Counted from the stretch's first letter, positions 53,663-63,108 are shown. The stretch: DNA of 64,000 nt from Xanthobacter tagetidis (GCF_003667445.1 NZ_RCTF01000007.1:124001-188000); one strand, 5' to 3'. The notes: generated by a model from the sequence alone, not told the origin. Made by a program: numbers and translations.

Positions 53663-53971
53663 ATGGTCGACAAGCCCGTGATCGCCGACAAGCCCATGCC
53701 CAAGGGCGAACCCTCCATCGAGGACATCCGCAAGGATCTCGAGACGCTGAAGGAGGACTTCACGCGCCTCGCCGAGACCCTGACCAAGACGGCGCGGCAC
53801 ACGGCGCGCGGCGCGGCGGGCAGTGCCGAAATGGCCGCCGGCGAGGTCTCGGACTGGGCGGAAGACCAGTATCTGCAGCTGCGCGAGACCATCCGTGCCC
53901 AGCCGGTGACGTCCTGCGCGGTGGCCGCCGCCTTTGGCCTTCTTCTCGGGCAGATCCTGTTGCGGCGCTGA
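53663..53971 (+). CDS. DUF883 (YqjD/ElaB-like) membrane-anchored protein
   Basis: A 102-residue protein: an amphipathic, charged N-terminal helix (IEDIRKDLETLKEDFTRLAETLTKTARHTARG), a middle helix and a single C-terminal membrane helix (TSCAVAAAFGLLLGQILL) ending in RR. This is the layout of DUF883 proteins, some of which anchor ribosomes to the membrane in stationary phase. GGAG precedes the ATG. It lies 230 bases after phyR with no EcfG promoter match, so shared regulation is not shown. Confidence 0.83.
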   Translation: MVDKPVIADKPMPKGEPSIEDIRKDLETLKEDFTRLAETLTKTARHTARGAAGSAEMAAGEVSDWAEDQYLQLRETIRAQPVTSCAVAAAFGLLLGQILLRR

Positions 53972-54067
53972 CATTCATGAGGTGTCCGGCCGCAGCGCGG
54001 GGCACGCCCCGCTGCGGCCGGACATCAGCGCGGTCGCGCCAACGCTTGCCCCGCTGGGGGGAACACC

Positions 54068-56914
54068 TCAATCCAAAATGGTAAAGCCAAGGCCCCGCAA
54101 CGCGCCGCGCAGGGTTGCGCCATCATAGGGCTTGCCGATCAGCGCGATCCCCTCGACGCCGCCGAACTCGCCTTCCAGATCCTCGGTGCCGTAGCCGGTG
54201 GCGATGATGATGGCGAGGCCGGAAATGATGGTCCGCAGTTCCCGAACGACCGCGTCGCCACGCATGTCCGGCAGGCCGAGGTCGACCACCGCCAGGCGGA
54301 ATGCTTCCCGCTCCGGCAGGTCCTGCCCTGATCGCGCATGGGCGAGCGCCGCCGCGCCGTGCGAGGCGACGGTCACCTCGAAGCCGTGGTCCTCCAGGAT
54401 CTGCTGCGCGACCATGGCGACGAAGGGCTCGTCCTCCACCAGCAGCGCCGCACCCTTCCTGTCGATGGTCTGTTCCAGGATGCCCGTCACTTTCCGCACC
54501 AGCTCCGCCTGCGAGAACGGCTTGGTCAGGAGGTTGACCCCCCGTTCGAGCCGGCCCTGCCGCAGCACTGCATTTCTCGCATAACCGGTGGTGAAGAGCA
54601 CTCGAATTTGCGGCACGATCTGGCGCAGCCGATCAGCGAGCCCCGGCCCGTCCAGCCCCGTGCCGAGGCTGATATCCGTGAACAGCAGCTCGGGGTGGCG
54701 GGAGGGCGCAAGCCCTTGCACCAGCTTCAGCGCCGCGTCGGCGCCGTCGGCCTCGCTCACCTCGTGCCCCGCCGCCCTTAGCACGTCGACCCCCAGCTGC
54801 CGCGCCTGAGCGTCGTCCTCCACCACCAGGATGCGCGCCTTGCGCACTTCGGGCGGCGCGCGCATATCGGCCTGCTCGCCCTCATCCACCGGTCGTTCAA
54901 GGCGCGGCAGATACAGCTTCACCGTGGTGCCTTCACCCACCTCGCTGTAAATCTTGACGTGCCCTCCGGACTGCTTGACGAATCCGTAGACTTGGCTGAG
55001 GCCGAGGCCGGTGCCGTCGCGCGGCCCCTTGGTGGAGAAGAAGGGCTCGAATACCCGCGCCATCACCTCCGCGCTCATGCCCGTGCCGGTGTCGCTGACG
55101 CAGATCACCACATATTGGCCCGCCGCCACGTCGTGCGCTTCCGCATAGGCGTCGTCCAGATAGGCGTTCGCGGTCTCGATGGTGAGCTTGCCGCCGTCGG
55201 GCATGGCGTCGCGCGCGTTGACGGCGAGGTTGAGAACCGCGTTTTCCAGCTGGTTGCGGTCGATTTCCGCGCCCCACAGACCGCCGGCGAGCACGGTCTC
55301 GAGGGTGACGCGCGCCCCGAGCGCGCTCCGCAGCATCTGCGACATGCCCACCAGCAGCCGGTTCACGTCGGTCGGCTTGGGATCGAGCGGCTGGCGGCGG
55401 GAGAAGGCGAGAAGCCGCTGGGTGAGGGTGGCGGCGCGCATGGCGCCCTGGCGGCAGTGGTCGAGGAAGGTCCGGGCCTGGACGTTGTCGGGGCCGATCC
55501 GCCGTTCGGCCGCCTCCAGATTGCCGACGATCACCGTGAGGAGATTGTTGAAGTCGTGGGCGATGCCACCCGTGAGCTGGCCCACCGCCTCCATTTTCTG
55601 CGCCTGCCGCAGCTGCGCCTCGGTCGCGAAGCGCTCCTTCATTTCCCGGCGCAGGCGCTCGTTGGCCTGGGCAAGCTCGGTGGTGCGCTGGGTGACGAGG
55701 CGCTCCAGTTCCTCGTGGGAGCGCGCCAGCGCCTCCCGCGCGGCAACGATCTCGGCGATGTCGGTGCAGCTGCCATACCAGCGGTCGACCCGGCCATCCT
55801 CGTCGCGCACCGGCACGGCCCGGCAGAGAAACCAGCGATAGGAGCCATCCGCCGCCCGGAACCGGCATTCCCGGTTGAATGCCTCGCCGCTGGCGATCGA
55901 GGCATTCCATGCCCGGATCAGGTCCGCCCTTTCCTCCGGGTGCACATAGCTGTGCCACTCGCCGAACTCGCTGCCATCGGCAGGTGCGCCGGTGAATTCC
56001 TGCCAGCGATGATTGTAATAGTCGCCTTGGCCCTGCGGGTCGGCGGTCCAGACCATCTTGGGCAGAGCTTCCGCCAGAAGCCGGTATCGGCGCTCGCTGT
56101 AGGCGAGGCGCTGTTCCGCCTTCCTGATCTCGGTAATGTCCACCACGGTCGAGCCGACAAAGCGCACGGCGCCCAGTCCATCCTTGACCGGATAGAAGCT
56201 CACCAGCCAGTGCCGGTGCATCCCCGGCATCGCGGGGATGGCGCCGCTGATCTCCACGTCCGGGACGATTTCGCCGGTCTCGAAGACGCGCTCCACCAGG
56301 ACGGTGGCCCGCTCTGCCAGTGCGGGCATCAGCGCGGCCATCTTGAGGTCTTCATGGTCCGAGCGCGAGAGCCCGCCCATGCGGGCAAACGTATCGTTGA
56401 CCTGATGAATGCGCAGGTCGCGACCGAAGAAGGCGAAGCCGAGCGGCGCGTTGTCGAGCAGCGATTCGAGCGTCGCGAGCGTTGTCTCCTTCTCGCGCGA
56501 CGCCACGTCGAGGGACGCCCGCGCCTGTTCGAGCTTGACCACGCTTGCGCGCAGCAGCGCGGCGATCAGGCAGCAGGCGAAACCGTTGATGGTGAAGGAG
56601 GCCAGCGAAATGCTCGCACCGGTGACGTCGGCGCCGGAGGCCGCCGTCCAGGGGATGAACAGGGCGTTGGCGGCGATGGCGAGCACCAGCCCGAACAGGC
56701 CGACCCTTAGTCCGCCCACCAGCGCGACCAGGAGCACCGCCGGAATTTGCAGCAGGAACGGCGCGTAATCACGCAGCGCATAGGAGGACAGCGCTCGCAG
56801 TACGAATGCCGCGCCGATCACCGCGACGGCGAAAGCGATTCGCCAGGCGAGTGAGCGGGGTTGCGCCAGAAAACGCATGGATGACGCGACAGGTCCCCAA
56901 TCCGGCGCGCCCAT
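54068..56914 (-). CDS. Hybrid sensor histidine kinase with two receiver domains
   Basis: A protein of about 948 residues. The N-terminus has several membrane helices in a DUF4118/KdpD-like arrangement (FAVAVIGAAFVLRALSSYALRDYAPFLLQIPAVLLVALVGGLRVGLFGLVLAI). A coiled coil and two PAS domains follow (LLDNAPLGFAFFGRDLRIHQVN and MVWTADPQGQGDYYNHRWQEFTG), then the HisKA segment GGIAHDFNNLLTVIVGNLE. HATPase motifs NLAVNARDAMP, DTGTGMS and GTGLGLSQVYG are intact. Two receiver domains end the protein: ILVVEDDAQAR with LLFTDISLG, and ALLVEDEPFVA with LAVVDLGLP. The start follows a GGGAG site. The signal and partner regulator are unknown. Confidence 0.9.
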   Translation of the reverse strand: MGAPDWGPVASSMRFLAQPRSLAWRIAFAVAVIGAAFVLRALSSYALRDYAPFLLQIPAVLLVALVGGLRVGLFGLVLAIAANALFIPWTAASGADVTGASISLASFTINGFACCLIAALLRASVVKLEQARASLDVASREKETTLATLESLLDNAPLGFAFFGRDLRIHQVNDTFARMGGLSRSDHEDLKMAALMPALAERATVLVERVFETGEIVPDVEISGAIPAMPGMHRHWLVSFYPVKDGLGAVRFVGSTVVDITEIRKAEQRLAYSERRYRLLAEALPKMVWTADPQGQGDYYNHRWQEFTGAPADGSEFGEWHSYVHPEERADLIRAWNASIASGEAFNRECRFRAADGSYRWFLCRAVPVRDEDGRVDRWYGSCTDIAEIVAAREALARSHEELERLVTQRTTELAQANERLRREMKERFATEAQLRQAQKMEAVGQLTGGIAHDFNNLLTVIVGNLEAAERRIGPDNVQARTFLDHCRQGAMRAATLTQRLLAFSRRQPLDPKPTDVNRLLVGMSQMLRSALGARVTLETVLAGGLWGAEIDRNQLENAVLNLAVNARDAMPDGGKLTIETANAYLDDAYAEAHDVAAGQYVVICVSDTGTGMSAEVMARVFEPFFSTKGPRDGTGLGLSQVYGFVKQSGGHVKIYSEVGEGTTVKLYLPRLERPVDEGEQADMRAPPEVRKARILVVEDDAQARQLGVDVLRAAGHEVSEADGADAALKLVQGLAPSRHPELLFTDISLGTGLDGPGLADRLRQIVPQIRVLFTTGYARNAVLRQGRLERGVNLLTKPFSQAELVRKVTGILEQTIDRKGAALLVEDEPFVAMVAQQILEDHGFEVTVASHGAAALAHARSGQDLPEREAFRLAVVDLGLPDMRGDAVVRELRTIISGLAIIIATGYGTEDLEGEFGGVEGIALIGKPYDGATLRGALRGLGFTILD

Positions 56915-57118
56915 TCCTGCTCCCGTTCCTGTCCCGTCGACCGATGCACCATGGCCTTGAACGGACGCACTTTTCAATGCGGATTCCCTTACCGGCGCGG
57001 TGGGGTTCGCATTCGGCGGATGGCAAGCGGCGGGTAAAGGCTCTTGCCGGGAGGGTCGAGAGGGCGGCACGGCGGGAGGGCGGGGACGGGCGCTGAACGC
57101 GCCCGTCCCCTGCTTTCA

Positions 57119-57610
57119 TCAACGCGCAGCGGGGGCCGGCTGGGCCGGCGTACGGGTCGTGTTGGTCGCGCTCGGCGCCTCACGCTCCTTGAACTCCGGC
57201 GCGGCCTTGAGCTCGTCCTTGGTCTTGCGGATCACCACGTGGTCGGTGGTGTTGGGCCCTCGCACCATCTCGACCATCTGGAACGGCACCGCGACGGACT
57301 TCTCGCCGATGCCCAGGAAGCCGCCGACGCCGATCACGGCACCGATCACCCGCCCGTCGCGGGCCAGCACCACATCGTTGATCTCGCCGATCGATTCATC
57401 GCCGGCGCCGCGGACGGACATGCCGATGAGATCGCTGGCCATGATCTGATCCGCGGTCTGCATGCCGATGAAAGTGGCGGGGGGAGCGGCCGTTGCCGCC
57501 GGCGGCATGGTCGAACTGCCGGGCGTGGTGGTCGGGGCGGTCTGCTGGGCGATGGCCGCCGACGCAAGTAGAGATGCCGCAGCCACAGTCAAGAGCTTGA
57601 TCTTTTTCAT
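57119..57610 (-). CDS. Exported PRC-barrel domain protein
   Basis: A 163-residue protein. A signal peptide (KLLTVAAASLLASAAIAQQ) precedes a Thr/Pro/Ala-rich linker. A PRC-barrel follows (MASDLIGMSVRGAGDESIGEINDVVLARDGRVIGAVIGVGGFLGIGEKSVAVPF), with a charged tail. Such periplasmic PRC proteins are common and stress-linked in Rhizobiales, but their function is not established. No EcfG promoter match was seen upstream. Confidence 0.86.
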   Translation of the reverse strand: MKKIKLLTVAAASLLASAAIAQQTAPTTTPGSSTMPPAATAAPPATFIGMQTADQIMASDLIGMSVRGAGDESIGEINDVVLARDGRVIGAVIGVGGFLGIGEKSVAVPFQMVEMVRGPNTTDHVVIRKTKDELKAAPEFKEREAPSATNTTRTPAQPAPAAR

Positions 57611-58135
57611 GTCGTCCTCCGATTGATTGGTCCTGGGGCAGATGTCGTGGTGCCGGCTTAATATTCTCCTGGGGTGCACAAGCTTGACTGCTCGTTGACT
57701 GGACATCGAACAGCCGAAGATTCGCGGCTCGGAGTGATATTTGGCCTTGGCGCTCACGCTCTTCTGTTCAAACGTGAATCCGGTCATCGGGTTCCCCCGA
57801 AAAACCATTCGGCGCCGGGGGTTCTGGTCGATGGCTCGGAGCCTGCATGAAAAGTCCCTGAAAGATCGCGGAGCGGTCAGGAGGGTTTCGGGGCGCCCAC
57901 CGCCGGTGGTGCTCGCAAGCCGATTTTCCAAACCGGCGGTCGCCGCCCGTTTGGAGATTGATCGCCGGCGGGCGCCACGTCCCGAGCCGGCGCTCAGGGC
58001 TTGTGCGGCGCTTAGGGCCGTGGCAACAGACCCTCGCCCGTCGCGCTGTGCGAGCGAGCCGGCTCGCACCGGCCTTGCGGCTGCGGCGACGCCACCCAGA
58101 TATGTTCCGTTCCCTCAGCAGGACCCGCCCGCCCC
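57611..58135. other. Gene-free stretch between the PRC-barrel and TerB genes
   Basis: The first ~120 bases are less GC-rich (ttaatattctcc near 57658) and probably hold the PRC gene promoter. No coding pattern is convincing on either strand, and no repeat was seen. Confidence 0.4.
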
Positions 58136-58615
58136 ATGTTCCGCGCCCTTTCAGACTTCATCACCGAGATTACGGGCGGCGAACGGGAGGTCGTGGCGTT
58201 CGCCGACGGGGACTATCGCCTCGCCGCGGCGGCCCTTCTCGTCCATGTGATGTCGATCGACGGCGCCGTGACCGCGGAGGAGCAGGCGATCCTCAAGGAC
58301 ATCCTCGCGCGGCGCTTCGACCTGTCGGGCGACGACACCGATGCGCTGCTGGAACTGGCCATTGCCAAGGACGCCGAAGCGGTCGATCTTTATGCCTTCA
58401 CCAGCGTGCTCAATCGCGCGCTCGACGACGAAGGGCGGCGCCGCATCGTGGAGATGATGTTCGAGGTCGCCTATGCCGATGGCGGCCTCAGCGAGTTCGA
58501 GGACAATCTCGTCTGGCGCGCCGCAGAGTTGCTGAACGTGGGTTCGCGCGAGCGCACCCGCATTCGGCGCGAGGTCCGAGACGAGACGGAAGGGGACGGT
58601 GAGCAACAGGACTAG
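58136..58615 (+). CDS. TerB-family protein
   Basis: A 159-residue helical protein of the TerB/DjlA-like fold: YRLAAAALLVHVMSIDGAVTAEEQAILKDILARRFDLSGDDTDALLELA, and a second half VEMMFEVAYADGGLSEFEDNLVWRAAELLNV. The conserved acidic residues (DGAVTAEE and DGGLSEFE) are likely metal-binding. The family is named for tellurite resistance, but such a role is not implied here. Its last codons overlap the next gene by 17 bases, suggesting one transcript. Confidence 0.85.
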   Translation: MFRALSDFITEITGGEREVVAFADGDYRLAAAALLVHVMSIDGAVTAEEQAILKDILARRFDLSGDDTDALLELAIAKDAEAVDLYAFTSVLNRALDDEGRRRIVEMMFEVAYADGGLSEFEDNLVWRAAELLNVGSRERTRIRREVRDETEGDGEQQD

Positions 58616-59438
58616 TCTTCCGAAGGGGCCGTTCGAAGACCGGACGCCCGCCGGCGCGGACCCCTGCGCCTGCGGCGGCGAGGCCGGAAAGGTGCTGGTC
58701 GTCGTCCATCAGGCCCATTCCACGCCCGGGCGCATCGGACAGCGTCTCTCGTTGCGCGGCCACGGCCTGGACATCCGCCGCCCGGCGCTCGGCGATCCGC
58801 TTCCCGCCGACCTTGCGGACTATGCGGGCGTGGTGATCTTCGGCGGTCCCATGAGCGCCAACGACAGCCATGGCTTTATCCGCGAGGAGACCGATTTCTC
58901 CGCCCGCGTGCTGGCGGAGGGCCGGCCGCTTCTCGGCATCTGCCTCGGCGCGCAGATCATGGCGCGCGCCCTCGGTGCCCGCGTCGCGCCCCGCGAGGAC
59001 GGGGCGTGCGAGATCGGCTATTACCCGCTGGCGGCGACCGATGCGGGGAGGGCGCTGCTGGACTGGCCGGGCCATGTCTATCATTGGCACTCGGAGGGCT
59101 TTGACCTGCCCAAAGGCGCCGAACTGCTCGCAACCGGCGAGACCTTCCCCAACCAGGCCTTCCGCTACGGCCGCAACGCCTTCGCGCTGCAGTTCCACCC
59201 CGAGGTGACGCGCGAAATGATGTCGGTGTGGATCGTGCGCGGAGCCCACCGCTTCGGACAGCCCGGCGCCCAGGCGGGGGAGACCCATCTTCAAGGGTGG
59301 GAGCGGTATGACGGCGCGATCGACCGCTGGCTGGACCGCTTTCTCCATATCTGGCTCGGCGAAGCCGCCGCGGCGCAGCCCGGCGCGCTTGAGGCGGGAT
59401 CGACGCCGACGGAGACTCCGCGCCGGCCGGCCCGGTGA
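58599..59438 (+). CDS. Class I glutamine amidotransferase-like protein
   Basis: A 279-residue protein starting at GTG with AAGGGG upstream. The core is a class I amidotransferase: GVVIFGGPMSAND, then LLGICLGAQIMARALG with the nucleophilic Cys, and FALQFHPEVTREM with the His-Glu pair. It has no synthase domain attached, so it resembles the stand-alone GMP-synthase-like glutaminase family. The substrate is unknown. The C-terminal ~60 residues are an unrecognised extension. It overlaps the TerB gene. Confidence 0.85.
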   Translation: MSNRTSLPKGPFEDRTPAGADPCACGGEAGKVLVVVHQAHSTPGRIGQRLSLRGHGLDIRRPALGDPLPADLADYAGVVIFGGPMSANDSHGFIREETDFSARVLAEGRPLLGICLGAQIMARALGARVAPREDGACEIGYYPLAATDAGRALLDWPGHVYHWHSEGFDLPKGAELLATGETFPNQAFRYGRNAFALQFHPEVTREMMSVWIVRGAHRFGQPGAQAGETHLQGWERYDGAIDRWLDRFLHIWLGEAAAAQPGALEAGSTPTETPRRPAR

Positions 59439-59500
59439 TTGTCCCGGTTTTCCGAACGGCCCTCGGCCTGCGCGACGCTTGGCACATGCCGGCCGTCTTT

Positions 59501-59518
59501 CGCAATTTGCAAATTGCG
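59501..59518. promoter_or_regulatory. Perfect 18-bp palindrome
   Basis: cgcaatttgcaaattgcg is its own reverse complement and is AT-rich amid GC-rich DNA. Part of it recurs at once as gcaagttgcgagg. It lies in the gene-free stretch 59439-59865, before the GyrI-like gene. It looks like an operator for a dimeric regulator, but no regulator is adjacent. Confidence 0.45.
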
Positions 59519-59541
59519 AGGCAAGTTGCGAGGCGCGGGCG

Positions 59542-59610
59542 GGCCGGCCCCAGATGTGGCCCACATTCTCTTGGCCGGCCCCACATATCGTATGCCTGCT
59601 TTGGCCGGCC
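59542..59610 (+). repeat. Three evenly spaced GGCCGGCC elements
   Basis: GGCCGGCC occurs at 59542, 59573 and 59603, spaced 31 and 30 bases. Similar text follows the first two (ccccagatgtgg and ccccacatatcg). It looks like a degenerate tandem repeat of about 30 bp. The rest of 59439-59865 holds no gene I can support. Confidence 0.5.
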
Positions 59611-59865
59611 TCTTGCTCTGCTCAAAGCGCCGGCCGTCAGGTCTCAGCGTCGCCGGCTCCCCGATCGGGGCGTCCGCTGTCGCGGGCGCCCCGCTTCGTT
59701 GAAGGGCCGCCGTTGCGTGCCCTCCACGGCACCGCCGCGGCGATCGCGGCCGCGCCGGAGCGCCCTCTTGTCGATTCAGCCGCGCGCGCAGATGGTATAA
59801 GACACGGCGCCGGTCGGGTGCCGCATCGGCTTGCGTCGTGCCGCCGGACCCGCAGGGAGGATCAC

Positions 59866-60555
59866 ATGAGGCTTGGTGCCCCGCGGCGCATGGTTCCCGC
59901 GCTGCGCGACGTCCTGCTGTGCCTGACGGTCGGCATGGCGCCCCTCGCCGCATCCGGGTCGGCTGCCGCCCAGGCGCCTTCCGTCACGCCCGCACCGGCC
60001 GTTCCTGCGCCCCCCGCCGATGGCGGCCTCTCCGCTCCGCCTCTGGTGAACCCCAGAGGCGTCGAGAGTGTGCCCGTCAGCCCCGGCGGCGGCACGTTCG
60101 CCGCCGAGGAGGTCGAACTCCCGTCGGTGCCGGTCCTGATCGTTTCCGGGACGGCCAGCTGGGACGACGCGTATGACTCTCTGGTTGGCGCGGCCAAGGC
60201 AGGAGAGGCGGAACTGTCCAGCCTCGGCCTGACGCGGGCGGGCGAGGCGATGGTGGTCTATACGGAGAGCGACGACCGCGGCTTCTCCTTCGAGCTTCAG
60301 CTTCCCTTCTCCGGTGCGACCACGAAGAAGCCGGCCGGAACCATGAAGCTCGGCGCGTCGCAGGCCGGAAAGATGCTGAAGTTCCGCCATGCCGGCACGT
60401 TCGCGGACATGGACAATACCTACGAGCTGATCTTCAACTACCTCGACCTGAAGAACCTGACGGCGGGCGACTTCTATATCGAGCGCTACCGTACGGACAT
60501 CCTCACCGCAGCGCCGGAGGCGCTCGAGATCGACATTTTCGTTCCTGTGCAGTGA
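59866..60555 (+). CDS. Exported GyrI-like domain protein
   Basis: A 229-residue protein. A signal peptide (LLCLTVGMAPLAASGSAAAQ) precedes a Pro/Ala/Val-rich linker of about 50 residues. A GyrI-like small-molecule-binding fold follows: SWDDAYDSLVGAAKAGEAELSSLGL, AMVVYTESDDRGFSFELQLPF and KFRHAGTFADMDNTYELIFNYL. The fold normally senses ligands in cytoplasmic regulators, so its export is less usual. AGGGAGG precedes the ATG. The next gene follows on the same strand after 130 bases. Confidence 0.78.
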   Translation: MRLGAPRRMVPALRDVLLCLTVGMAPLAASGSAAAQAPSVTPAPAVPAPPADGGLSAPPLVNPRGVESVPVSPGGGTFAAEEVELPSVPVLIVSGTASWDDAYDSLVGAAKAGEAELSSLGLTRAGEAMVVYTESDDRGFSFELQLPFSGATTKKPAGTMKLGASQAGKMLKFRHAGTFADMDNTYELIFNYLDLKNLTAGDFYIERYRTDILTAAPEALEIDIFVPVQ

Positions 60556-60687
60556 GGGCAGGTGCGGCGCGGCGGCGCTTCCATCTACCGCGCGAATCCT
60601 CTTCACTGGCGCATGCCCCCCCGGGCCGGCGCCGCGGATGCAGCGGCGCCCGGCAGGCGGGTCGAGCAAGGGTTCGCGGAGGCGACA

Positions 60688-61221
60688 ATGCCGCGGCTGT
60701 TTACCGCCATCGAAATTCCGCACGAGGTCGGAACCACCCTCTCCGGACTGCGCGGCGGCATCTCCGGCGCCCGCTGGATCGATCCGGAAAACTACCATGT
60801 CACCTTGCGCTTCATCGGCGACGTGGACGACGCCCTCGGCCGGGACATCATGCTGATGCTCGGCCAGGTGCGCCGCCCGGCGTTCGACGCGACGCTGGAC
60901 GGCGTCGACCAGTTCGGCGGCCACAAGCCGCGCGCCGTGTTCGCGGCGGTGAAGGCCAATCCGGCACTGACCGAGCTTCAGGCCGAGCACGAGCGGCTCA
61001 TGCAGCGGCTCGGCCTCGGCGCGGAAGGGCGGAACTTCAAGCCGCACGTGACCCTGGCCCGCCTGCGCGACGCCTCGACCCGGCAGGTGGCCGACTATCT
61101 CGCCGCGCGCGGCCCCTATCGCAGCCCCACCTTCCATGTGCCGCGCTTCGTGCTGTTCTCTTCCCGCGACAGCGTCGGCGGCGGTCCCTACGTTGTGGAA
61201 GCGTCCTATCCGCTGATCTGA
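60688..61221 (+). CDS. thpR: RNA 2',3'-cyclic phosphodiesterase
   Basis: A 177-residue 2H phosphoesterase of the LigT/ThpR family. The two catalytic motifs are NYHVTLRFIGD and FKPHVTLARLRD, and the start PRLFTAIEIP is typical. It hydrolyses 2',3'-cyclic phosphodiesters of RNA. GGAGG lies six bases before the ATG; the frame is open 42 codons upstream in non-homologous sequence. A second, distantly related 2H protein is encoded at 20560-21258. Confidence 0.92.
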   Translation: MPRLFTAIEIPHEVGTTLSGLRGGISGARWIDPENYHVTLRFIGDVDDALGRDIMLMLGQVRRPAFDATLDGVDQFGGHKPRAVFAAVKANPALTELQAEHERLMQRLGLGAEGRNFKPHVTLARLRDASTRQVADYLAARGPYRSPTFHVPRFVLFSSRDSVGGGPYVVEASYPLI

Positions 61222-61322
61222 GGCCAACGACCCCGGAACCTTGCACCTGCGCGAATGGTCCCCATCTGATTCTTTCAGACCCGGGCAGGTTTGCCCGGCC
61301 GGGAAATCGGAGGTGGACGCGC

Positions 61323-61724
61323 ATGGACTGGGGCTCACTTTCGGGTGCCGACGGCGCCCGCGCGGCGCGCGACGAGCGCCGGGTGCGCTCGGGTTTCTGG
61401 GACAAGCTGCGGCGCCATGCCAGCTTCATTCCCTTCGCCGAGGAAGCCGTCGCGGCCTACTACGCCGCCTTCGACAAGGCGACGCCGCTGCGGGTGCGCG
61501 CGACCCTGCTCGGTGCGCTCGCCTATTTCGTCCTGCCCTTCGACGTGGCACCGGACCTTCTGCCGCTGGTGGGCTTCGGCGATGATGCGGCGGTTCTGAT
61601 GGGGGCGATGCGCCTGCTGTCGGGCCACGTCCTCCCGCACCACTACGCCGCCGCCCGCGCCGCCATTTCGGACCTGCGCAAGGCGGGGGCGGACGAGGGG
61701 GAGGGCGCTACCGTCCGGTCGTAA
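61323..61724 (+). CDS. DUF1232 (YkvA-type) protein
   Basis: A 133-residue protein with a DUF1232 segment, VRATLLGALAYFVLPFDVAPDLLPLVGFGDDAAVLMGAMRL. It contains the hallmark P-D-P/PD-x-LP pattern and one or two hydrophobic hairpin segments. An N-terminal amphipathic region (FWDKLRRHASFIPFAEEAVAAYYAAFD) is typical as well. The function is unknown. It is convergent with the quinone oxidoreductase gene, overlapping it by 17 bases. Confidence 0.85.
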   Translation: MDWGSLSGADGARAARDERRVRSGFWDKLRRHASFIPFAEEAVAAYYAAFDKATPLRVRATLLGALAYFVLPFDVAPDLLPLVGFGDDAAVLMGAMRLLSGHVLPHHYAAARAAISDLRKAGADEGEGATVRS

Positions 61725-62688
61725 GCACCACCTTGCCCTTGACGCGGCGGCCGGCGATCTCCGCCAGGGCCGCCGCGCAGTCGGACAGCGGGAAGGTGGC
61801 GTCCACATGCGCGGAGATGCGCCCCTCCTGGCCATAGGCCATCAGCTCGGCGATGGCGTCCCGCAGCCACACCGGCGTGCCGCGCGCCTTGGCGCCGAAA
61901 TCCACCCCGCGTGCATCGCAGTTCTTCAGCAGCAACAGGTTGAGCGGAATCTTCGGGATCTGCCCCGAAGCGAAGCCGATCACCAGGAAGCGTCCCAGCG
62001 GTCCAAGCGCCCGGAGCGCCTGCTCGGCCAGCTCGCCGCCGACCGGATCGTAGACCACATCGATGCCCTGGCCCCCGGCGAACGCCTTCAGGCCGGCCTT
62101 GAGGTCCTCCTTGCTGTAGTCGAGCCCGGCGCCGGCGCCGTGGGCCTTGGCGAAGGCGACCTTCTCGGGGGAGGAGGCGCAGGCGATGGTGCGGGCGCCG
62201 AAGATGGCGCCGATCTCCACCGCCGCGAGCCCCACGCCGCCGGAGGCGCCGAGCACCGCCAGCGTCTCGCCCGCCTTCAGCGCGCCGCGGTCGCGCAGCG
62301 CATAAAGTGCTGTGCCGTAGGTTACAGGCAAGGCCGCGGCCTTCACCAGATCGAAATCGGCCGGCACCCGCGCCAGGCGCTCGGCCGCCACCACCAGTTT
62401 CTCCCGCGCCGCGCCGTAGGACACGTAGCCGCACACCCGGTCGCCGATGGCGAAGCCGTCGGTCTCGTCGCCGAGCGCACTCACATGGCCGGCGAATTCC
62501 GCGCCCGGCGAGAACGGGACAGGCGGCTTCAGCTGATAGAGGTCCTTCAGCATCAGCGTGTCGAAGAAATTGAGCCCGACCGCCGCAACGTCAACCACCA
62601 CCTCGCCGAGCCCGGGGACGGGATCCGGCAGGTCGGCGATCTCGAGGCTCTCCGGCGAACCGAGGCGGGTGCAAAGTACGGCTCTCAT
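61708..62688 (-). CDS. Zinc-free quinone oxidoreductase-like MDR protein
   Basis: A protein of about 326 residues of the medium-chain dehydrogenase/reductase family, NADPH:quinone reductase branch. VGLNFFDTLMLKDLYQLKPPVPFSPGAEFAGHV lacks the zinc-ligand cysteines of alcohol dehydrogenases. LAVLGASGGVGLAAVEIG binds the nucleotide and IDVVYDPVGGE is typical. Two ATGs (62691 and 62688) follow GGGAGGA; the second is better spaced. It is a single gene, facing the DUF1232 gene. Confidence 0.9.
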   Translation of the reverse strand: MRAVLCTRLGSPESLEIADLPDPVPGLGEVVVDVAAVGLNFFDTLMLKDLYQLKPPVPFSPGAEFAGHVSALGDETDGFAIGDRVCGYVSYGAAREKLVVAAERLARVPADFDLVKAAALPVTYGTALYALRDRGALKAGETLAVLGASGGVGLAAVEIGAIFGARTIACASSPEKVAFAKAHGAGAGLDYSKEDLKAGLKAFAGGQGIDVVYDPVGGELAEQALRALGPLGRFLVIGFASGQIPKIPLNLLLLKNCDARGVDFGAKARGTPVWLRDAIAELMAYGQEGRISAHVDATFPLSDCAAALAEIAGRRVKGKVVLTTGR

Positions 62689-63108
62689 CATTCCTCCCGT
62701 CCAATCGCGGCGGCCATCCGGCACGCCGGAAACGTTGTGTTAACCCGCGCGGCTCGATCACTAGGGCGCCCCCGACGCCGTATCGGCTTGCAGGCGCGAC
62801 GACATCTCTTTCGCAGATACCGTGTTTCGGGCCGTTCCGAAACAAAAAACAACAGTGTGTGCAATGACTTACTCGTCAACCTACAATATCGTGTGTGCCT
62901 GCGGCATTGAGCCGGCACGAGGGGATGGTCTAAACAGGCGCCGGCGTGCGGGTCATTTTTTTGACTGGACCGCGCGCTAGGGCACGCGCCCGTCGGCCTG
63001 CATTGCAAGCGGGCCGGATAACGCGTTCTCTGTCTTCAAGGTGGAGCGGCCCACCGACGCAAGAAGCGTTTTGATCAAGACCGGTCGAATTCAGCATAAG
63101 GAGAAGCC
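62689..63108. other. Intergenic region upstream of the IalB-family gene
   Basis: Divergent promoter region of about 420 bases. It contains an AT-richer part (62835-62900, aacaaaaaacaacagtg) and a T-run near 62955. No gene, tRNA or convincing promoter pair was found. A small RNA cannot be excluded. Confidence 0.4.
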
